Positions 58,558-64,000 of a stretch of 64,000 bases of DNA are shown here, piece after piece. The DNA comes from an uncultured Dokdonia sp. (GTDB lineage: Bacteria; Bacteroidota; Bacteroidia; Flavobacteriales; Flavobacteriaceae): the NCBI RefSeq assembly GCF_937910895.1, contig NZ_CALEMI010000113.1, positions 1 to 64,000 of the forward strand. The letters run 5' to 3'. A program made the translations under genes and the position numbers. The notes beneath the pieces were generated by a model. That model was not told the origin of the DNA. It did not search any database and saw nothing but the letters and a program-made list of their open reading frames with translations. Position 1 is the stretch's first letter. Each line of letters begins with the position of its first letter.

Positions 58558-60131
58558 TGAGCAAGCATTTTTAAATATTCTTGTCCTTTTTTAGTTAGCG
58601 CTGTAGAATCTGCATCGATAATGCTTAAATCACGCATAAAGTCAACGAGTGTATGTATTCTTGGCGAGGAGTAATCATACATAAAATGATCTACTAATCT
58701 TATCATACCATCCTCCCTATAAAATTTCGCACTATTCTGAGTAGCGTTTAATTTTCTAAGGGCAACAAAATGATGTCTGTTAATCACGTTGCGAGTAAGA
58801 AAATATCTTACAAACTCTTTGATAGTAATATCTTCCTTTAATTTAAAGTCTCCATAAGAAACAAGAAAACTACTGGCTGTATGGATTTTAAACCTATTTG
58901 AAATTTCTAATAGTTCAATTTTACTTGTCGCATTTTCAAGCATTAATTTCTGGATTGCGCAGAGAGAAAATGATATTTTAATATATGGATCGGTTTCTGT
59001 TTTTGAGAGATAGACTAACTCCTCAATAGAATGTTCCATAAAAGGAATTCCAAAAAAGAGATCTAATTCTACATTGACGCCTTCTGTCTTAAATAGGTCG
59101 ATAACTTTTGACACAATATGATCAACTAATTCAATCTCATCTACCCAATTATTCTTAGACTGTTCATCTAAAATTATGAGGAAAGCATCTAAGCACCCAG
59201 TACTCGATACACTCCAAAACTGTTCAACAATAAAAAAGTACCAAAGCTTTTGGGATGTAGTATAACAATCATTCCAGCCATCACCATAAATAGAGAAAGG
59301 CACGCTCAATTGTTCATATCTTGCCTTACTATCATTAACATCAACATTAGATAGTAGAAGCTTAATGGTATCTTTTCTAAAATAGGTCTCTTCACTTTCT
59401 TTTGGACGGTCTACACCAGAAAACAACTGCCACAATAACTCTTGTTCTTTACTATCATTAGGTATTCTAAGCATATTAAATTCACTACTCAGCAACTCAA
59501 GGTCAGTCTTAGTAACAAAATTATTTTCAATAGCTTTCGAGAAAACGTTAGATGTATTTAAAATATTTAAACCAAAAGCATCGGCTAGTTGCTTACCAGA
59601 AATTTTTGTTTCGTGCTGAAAATCGGTTCGTACATACAAACCTTCTTTGTCACCTTGATCACCCAGAATGCCCATTTGCTTAATAGAACTGATATAATAC
59701 TGGCCTAGCACTCCACGTGGATTTTTCCAATAAGAACCTTCACTTTTAGAGCCTTCTTGAGTGCCTTTTGTTAAATCAATTTGTTCATCACTCTGCTTAT
59801 AAATTAATAAAGCTTTTGTGATTCCAGAAACACCACTTAGTTCTTTATGAGCAGCAACTAGTGATAATAAAAATTCGGCTCGTCTCAGATAATTATTTTG
59901 TTTACTTCTAGATGTGGTTCTTACCTGAGATGCATACCAATCAAAAAACCAACAGTAAAAAGAATAGTAGCGTATGCGCTGTGTAACGTTGTTTAATCCG
60001 GGCAGTAACAGATCAAAAATACGCTCACTTGTAAGGTTTAATCCTAATTGATCCAGACCTGATATAGGGTAATGTGGTTTACCTAAAAATGGGGCTTTTA
60101 CTTGTGAATTTTCAAATTGTCGTATGCTCAT
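58554..60131 (-). CDS. hypothetical protein co-transcribed with the PLD gene
   Basis: 525 aa; ATGA overlap with the PLD gene. Confidence 0.6.
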   Translation of the reverse strand: MSIRQFENSQVKAPFLGKPHYPISGLDQLGLNLTSERIFDLLLPGLNNVTQRIRYYSFYCWFFDWYASQVRTTSRSKQNNYLRRAEFLLSLVAAHKELSGVSGITKALLIYKQSDEQIDLTKGTQEGSKSEGSYWKNPRGVLGQYYISSIKQMGILGDQGDKEGLYVRTDFQHETKISGKQLADAFGLNILNTSNVFSKAIENNFVTKTDLELLSSEFNMLRIPNDSKEQELLWQLFSGVDRPKESEETYFRKDTIKLLLSNVDVNDSKARYEQLSVPFSIYGDGWNDCYTTSQKLWYFFIVEQFWSVSSTGCLDAFLIILDEQSKNNWVDEIELVDHIVSKVIDLFKTEGVNVELDLFFGIPFMEHSIEELVYLSKTETDPYIKISFSLCAIQKLMLENATSKIELLEISNRFKIHTASSFLVSYGDFKLKEDITIKEFVRYFLTRNVINRHHFVALRKLNATQNSAKFYREDGMIRLVDHFMYDYSSPRIHTLVDFMRDLSIIDADSTALTKKGQEYLKMLAQ

Positions 60132-60294
60132 AAATACCGAAAGAATTAAGAAGCATCAAACTAATACTATTTTTTAAATGGCTTAATGAAAACACTCTGT
60201 TTTTTTTAAAATTACTTTTGAATTATTTTTTACTTGAGTAGGTGAAAATCTTTTTTAACTTGTATGATTTATAACTTTATTACTAAAATCCAGT

Positions 60295-63200
60295 ATGACT
60301 TTAACCAATGTCGGTGTATACAACACTATTAGTGAGATTACAGAAAGCCCCAATAGCTACTTGTTTGATGTACAAGCGCCAGATGGTAAAATTTACCTAG
60401 CAAAAGTTCCTAAAAATTTAGATTCTGGTAGTTCTGCGGAGCGTCAGTTTACTATAACTGCACGAAATCTAAAGAAAATAGACTCTAAATATATTAACAA
60501 GGTTGTTGATTCTGGAAGAGATGGGGATTCTGGCGAATACTATATGATTCTTGAAAAAATACAAGATTCTAAAACTTTAGAAGAGTATGTTTCTGAGAAC
60601 AATGAAGCGTCTAAGGCTAATATAAAAAAGATAGCTCAAATATGGTATTACGCGTGTGAAGGTCTTGAAAGAGCAGGGCAGAAAAGTATTCAGCATAAGG
60701 ACTTACATCCTAAGAATATCTTGATTAATAAAGAAAATCTTCCTGTAGTTATTGATTTTGGAATTTCAATTTTAGAACATACCATTTCCAAAAAGACTTC
60801 TGTAAGTGAATATAGTACAAAGTTTGCAGCACCAGAATATATTAATAAGCAAGAAAACCGCCTTAAGGTGCGAACTGATATATACTCATTAGCCTTAGCT
60901 ATGATGTATGCGATGTTAGGTCATCAATTATTTTATGAAATTGAGAATAATATAGATAGAATTACCAGTGTAATTAATTTCTATAAAGAGTTACTTTCTG
61001 TCAGCAGTCTTGAAATTTTAAAGGCAATCCTTGAAAAATCTTCAGCACTAAATCCCGATGATAGATATATGCGTCATTCTCTGGTAATGGACGATATATT
61101 AAAGTTTATTGACAGCATAATAGCAGAACCAGAGAAGCCAGTTTTTCTAAAATTTTTAAAAGAGACTAATGAAAATAGTACATCATTTGTCCAAGAGATA
61201 AATGCAAACGGTTTGTTTTTAAATGTAAATGAAAGACTTCATTCTGAACACAATTCAATCAATGCAAAACTAGCCTCTTCTAATTACTATGTGTTTTCTA
61301 GTTTTCTATCACACGGAAAAAAGAGTCTAGTTGTTCAAGACGTGAAGCATAAAGATAATTTAGAAAGTAATGAACTTAGAGAGCATCAATGGATTTTGAA
61401 TAATAAAGAGCCACTTACAGATCTTACTTTCAATGTGATTGATAAAAGTCATACGGTAAATTCTGATTATTATGATGTGCAGGCATTATTAGAAAGACTA
61501 CATCTCGAAGAAAAAGCAACTGCAAAAAGGAACTTACCGCGAGTACCAAGACAGATATTAAAGGATTATTTAACGTTACTGGATGCAGAAATAAATCATT
61601 TAAAGTCTAAAGCATTTTCGATACCATATTATAGTTTTACTGTAGTATCAAGTAATGAAGCAGAGTTTAAGCTAAAAGTAGATGTGACAACTATTGATGA
61701 CATTAAGAGTCTAGTTCATCGATCTCGTCAAATGTTTAATAAGGGTGACACTATTAATCTTTATATCAAACCCAATCCAAAAACAGAAGACAAAGAACAC
61801 GTTGGATTTTCGGTTAATTTTAATGAAAAAACTGATGTTTTATCTGTAAGAGAGTTTCCAGAGAACCGTAAGGATGAGCTTCCAGTTAAAGGAATTCTCT
61901 ACGAGGACACATCTATTATGGAAATTCAATATAAGCGACAGCTTTATGCCATAAAGAATTATATGGCTGGAAAAATTTTGAATAACAATTTAAGAGATTA
62001 CTTATTTCAGCCAGAGAAACTAAATAAACTCGCAGAAGAATCTGGATATATAGATATTGATCTTGAGGTCTTGTCAAAGGATAAAAATGGAAATCTTGTA
62101 GACTTCCAAGAAGCACAAAAAGATGCCGTTCTAAAATCACTATATAGAAAACCATTAACTATTATTCAAGGCCCCCCTGGAACAGGTAAAACAACTGTTA
62201 TTGCCGAAATAATATTACAAATTCTTAAAAGGGATAGACAAGCTAAAATATTAATCACATCACAGACTAACCTTGCTGTTGACAATGTTTTATCCAAAAT
62301 GGATGGAATTAATGGAGTTAGCTTCATAAGACTGGGAAAGAACATCGATGATGAGGCCATTGCGCTACATTCATTTGATAAGAAATTGAGCTTTTGGGCT
62401 AATAAAACTAAAAGGAAATCAGATAGCTATTTTTCTAAATTAAAAAAGGCGTTCGATAAACAGAATACAAATACTAGTCCTGTATTAAATAAAATTTTAA
62501 AAGAGTTTAATAAGAAACAGGATTGGTCAGTAGCAAAACGAGAACTAAAAACATTATTAGATAGTCCATTTTCAAAAGACTATCAGGAATTGAAGCTGTG
62601 TCTTGAGTCAAGATCGTTATTCAATGATAAACTATCTAACTATTTGGGTGATTTTTCATCTAAGTTTAATAAGCTAAAATTATTACACAGTAAATGGAAA
62701 TCTATTCTTTCTAATATTGAAAATAAAGATGCACTAAAGTCACGTTTTATCACTAATATAAATATTGTAGGTGCTACGGCAAACCACATCGCAGCTGGAA
62801 TGTATCGTGATTTTAATTTTGAATTTGATTACGTTATAATGGATGAAGCAGCTAAAGCAACACCTTCAGAGACTCTAGTGCCAGTAAATATGGCACAACA
62901 AGTAATTATGGTAGGAGATCATTTGCAATTGCCTCCTTTAGTAACGGCTACTGAAAGTGTAAAACAACAGGTTGCTCAAAAACTAAATTTAGAAGATGAA
63001 AAAATTGACTTTGATAAAATATACTATGATAAACCAAGTCTTTTTGAAATTATGTTTGATGGAGCACCAGATGAGTTTAAAGAAATGCTCGACTTACAGT
63101 TTAGGATGCCAGAGCAACTTGGAGATATAATCTCCAAGTTGGTTTACGATGATAAACTACATTCCAGTCCGTTAAGTGGCAAAGCACATAAGTTAAATCT

Positions 63201-63789
63201 TCAAACTAGTTCTACAGTATTTATGTGTGACACAAGTAAATTTCCTAATAGATTTCACGATAAAGATCCTACAAGTAAATCATCATACAATAAATGTAAT
63301 GCAGATGTTATAATCGACATATTAAATACAATTGACGGTTATACAGACTTAATAAATGATGAAGGATATGAGGTAGGTGTAATTACAGGATATGGAAAAC
63401 AGGCTGAGTACCTTACCAATCAAATCGATGATATTAATCTACATAATTTACGCTTGAAGCAAAACTTAGTCGTAGCTACGGTTGACAGTTTTCAAGGTGC
63501 AGAGAAGGATATCATAATTTACGACTTAGTGCGATCCACAAGGGATAATGATAATTCTGGACTTGGGTTTTTAGAAATGCCCAATAGAATAAATGTAGCT
63601 TTTACAAGAGCAACTAGATTATTAATAGTAGTTGGAGATGCAACTTTCTTGAAAAATGTAAGACCTAGCAGAAAATGGACGGAGAATAACAATGGTAAGC
63701 TATTGTTGTTACAAGAGTTTGCTTTGCTCCTTGAAAAAGAAGGTTTAATTTATAACGACCCTAAAGAGATTTTTTATGCATCAAAATAA
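60295..63789 (+). CDS. Ser/Thr protein kinase fused to SF1 (COG1112/Upf1-like) helicase
   Basis: Kinase: IQHKDLHPKNILIN, VIDFGIS. Helicase: IIQGPPGTGKTTVIAEI, VIMDEAAKATPSE, MVGDHLQLPP, VATVDSFQGAEKDIIIYDLVRS, INVAFTRATRLLIVVGD. Confidence 0.9.
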   Translation: MTLTNVGVYNTISEITESPNSYLFDVQAPDGKIYLAKVPKNLDSGSSAERQFTITARNLKKIDSKYINKVVDSGRDGDSGEYYMILEKIQDSKTLEEYVSENNEASKANIKKIAQIWYYACEGLERAGQKSIQHKDLHPKNILINKENLPVVIDFGISILEHTISKKTSVSEYSTKFAAPEYINKQENRLKVRTDIYSLALAMMYAMLGHQLFYEIENNIDRITSVINFYKELLSVSSLEILKAILEKSSALNPDDRYMRHSLVMDDILKFIDSIIAEPEKPVFLKFLKETNENSTSFVQEINANGLFLNVNERLHSEHNSINAKLASSNYYVFSSFLSHGKKSLVVQDVKHKDNLESNELREHQWILNNKEPLTDLTFNVIDKSHTVNSDYYDVQALLERLHLEEKATAKRNLPRVPRQILKDYLTLLDAEINHLKSKAFSIPYYSFTVVSSNEAEFKLKVDVTTIDDIKSLVHRSRQMFNKGDTINLYIKPNPKTEDKEHVGFSVNFNEKTDVLSVREFPENRKDELPVKGILYEDTSIMEIQYKRQLYAIKNYMAGKILNNNLRDYLFQPEKLNKLAEESGYIDIDLEVLSKDKNGNLVDFQEAQKDAVLKSLYRKPLTIIQGPPGTGKTTVIAEIILQILKRDRQAKILITSQTNLAVDNVLSKMDGINGVSFIRLGKNIDDEAIALHSFDKKLSFWANKTKRKSDSYFSKLKKAFDKQNTNTSPVLNKILKEFNKKQDWSVAKRELKTLLDSPFSKDYQELKLCLESRSLFNDKLSNYLGDFSSKFNKLKLLHSKWKSILSNIENKDALKSRFITNINIVGATANHIAAGMYRDFNFEFDYVIMDEAAKATPSETLVPVNMAQQVIMVGDHLQLPPLVTATESVKQQVAQKLNLEDEKIDFDKIYYDKPSLFEIMFDGAPDEFKEMLDLQFRMPEQLGDIISKLVYDDKLHSSPLSGKAHKLNLQTSSTVFMCDTSKFPNRFHDKDPTSKSSYNKCNADVIIDILNTIDGYTDLINDEGYEVGVITGYGKQAEYLTNQIDDINLHNLRLKQNLVVATVDSFQGAEKDIIIYDLVRSTRDNDNSGLGFLEMPNRINVAFTRATRLLIVVGDATFLKNVRPSRKWTENNNGKLLLLQEFALLLEKEGLIYNDPKEIFYASK

Positions 63790-64000
63790 GAATCAAAAAC
63801 CATATAGAACTAATTATCAGAAAAAGCCAAAAGGAAAGATTAATCCTAAAAAGAAAGACATTTTAACTAACGAGAGTAAGCTTTTTAATAAATACAAGAA
63901 TGATTTAGGAGATGAGTATCTTTTAAATGATATTATTGAATTAGCCTATCCAAAAATACAAACTACCATTGATGTGCTTGTTTCAAGTAAACCAAGCGAC
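63776..64000 (+). CDS. hypothetical protein, 3'-truncated by the window
   Basis: ATG at 63776 overlapping helicase stop by 14 bp: MHQNKNQKPYRTNYQKKPKGKINPKKKDILTNESKLFNKYKNDLGDEYLLNDIIELAYPKIQTTIDVLVSSKPSD... Confidence 0.6.
   Translation, partial: MHQNKNQKPYRTNYQKKPKGKINPKKKDILTNESKLFNKYKNDLGDEYLLNDIIELAYPKIQTTIDVLVSSKPSD

Noticed and set aside
1-64000. CRISPR array, tRNA or rRNA genes
   Set aside because: No regularly spaced short repeats, tRNA cloverleaf or rRNA-like stretch noticed by eye; not an exhaustive scan.

Overview
AT-rich window that reads as a marine-type Bacteroidota (Flavobacteriia) chromosome, in four blocks. (1) ~1-20.7 kb: a tightly packed, almost entirely + strand provirus-like block of small ORFs. 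It has a MoxR-type AAA ATPase, a DnaA-C-like protein, a P-loop ATPase of packaging/Zot-like appearance, a beta-rich capsid candidate with acidic N- and Arg-rich C-termini, a beta-propeller protein, many single-TM proteins, several peptidoglycan-active proteins, and a holin / overlapping-spanin-like lysis cassette. I recognise no tail, portal, terminase or integrase gene, but the left end lies outside the window. My most novel observation is that the beta-propeller protein's flanks look homologous to the capsid candidate's core, as if a propeller had been inserted into a virion jelly-roll-like domain. (2) ~20.7-23.2 kb: DinB-like protein, response regulator, membrane protein and a tiny lipoprotein on the - strand. 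(3) ~23.5-54.1 kb: two copies (apparently identical over ~7.77 kb) of a two-gene Rhs/YD-repeat module with different C-terminal tips (OmpA-like versus JAB-like), followed directly by a T2SS/T4P-like operon (pseudopilins, prepilin peptidase, GspE, secretin, GspF). A dedicated toxin-delivery locus is plausible. (4) ~54.4-64 kb: decayed IS elements, then a Mokosh-like defence locus (Ser/Thr kinase + SF1 helicase fusion, PLD-family protein, an extra gene). All calls come from reading the sequence and supplied translations; no database search was run.
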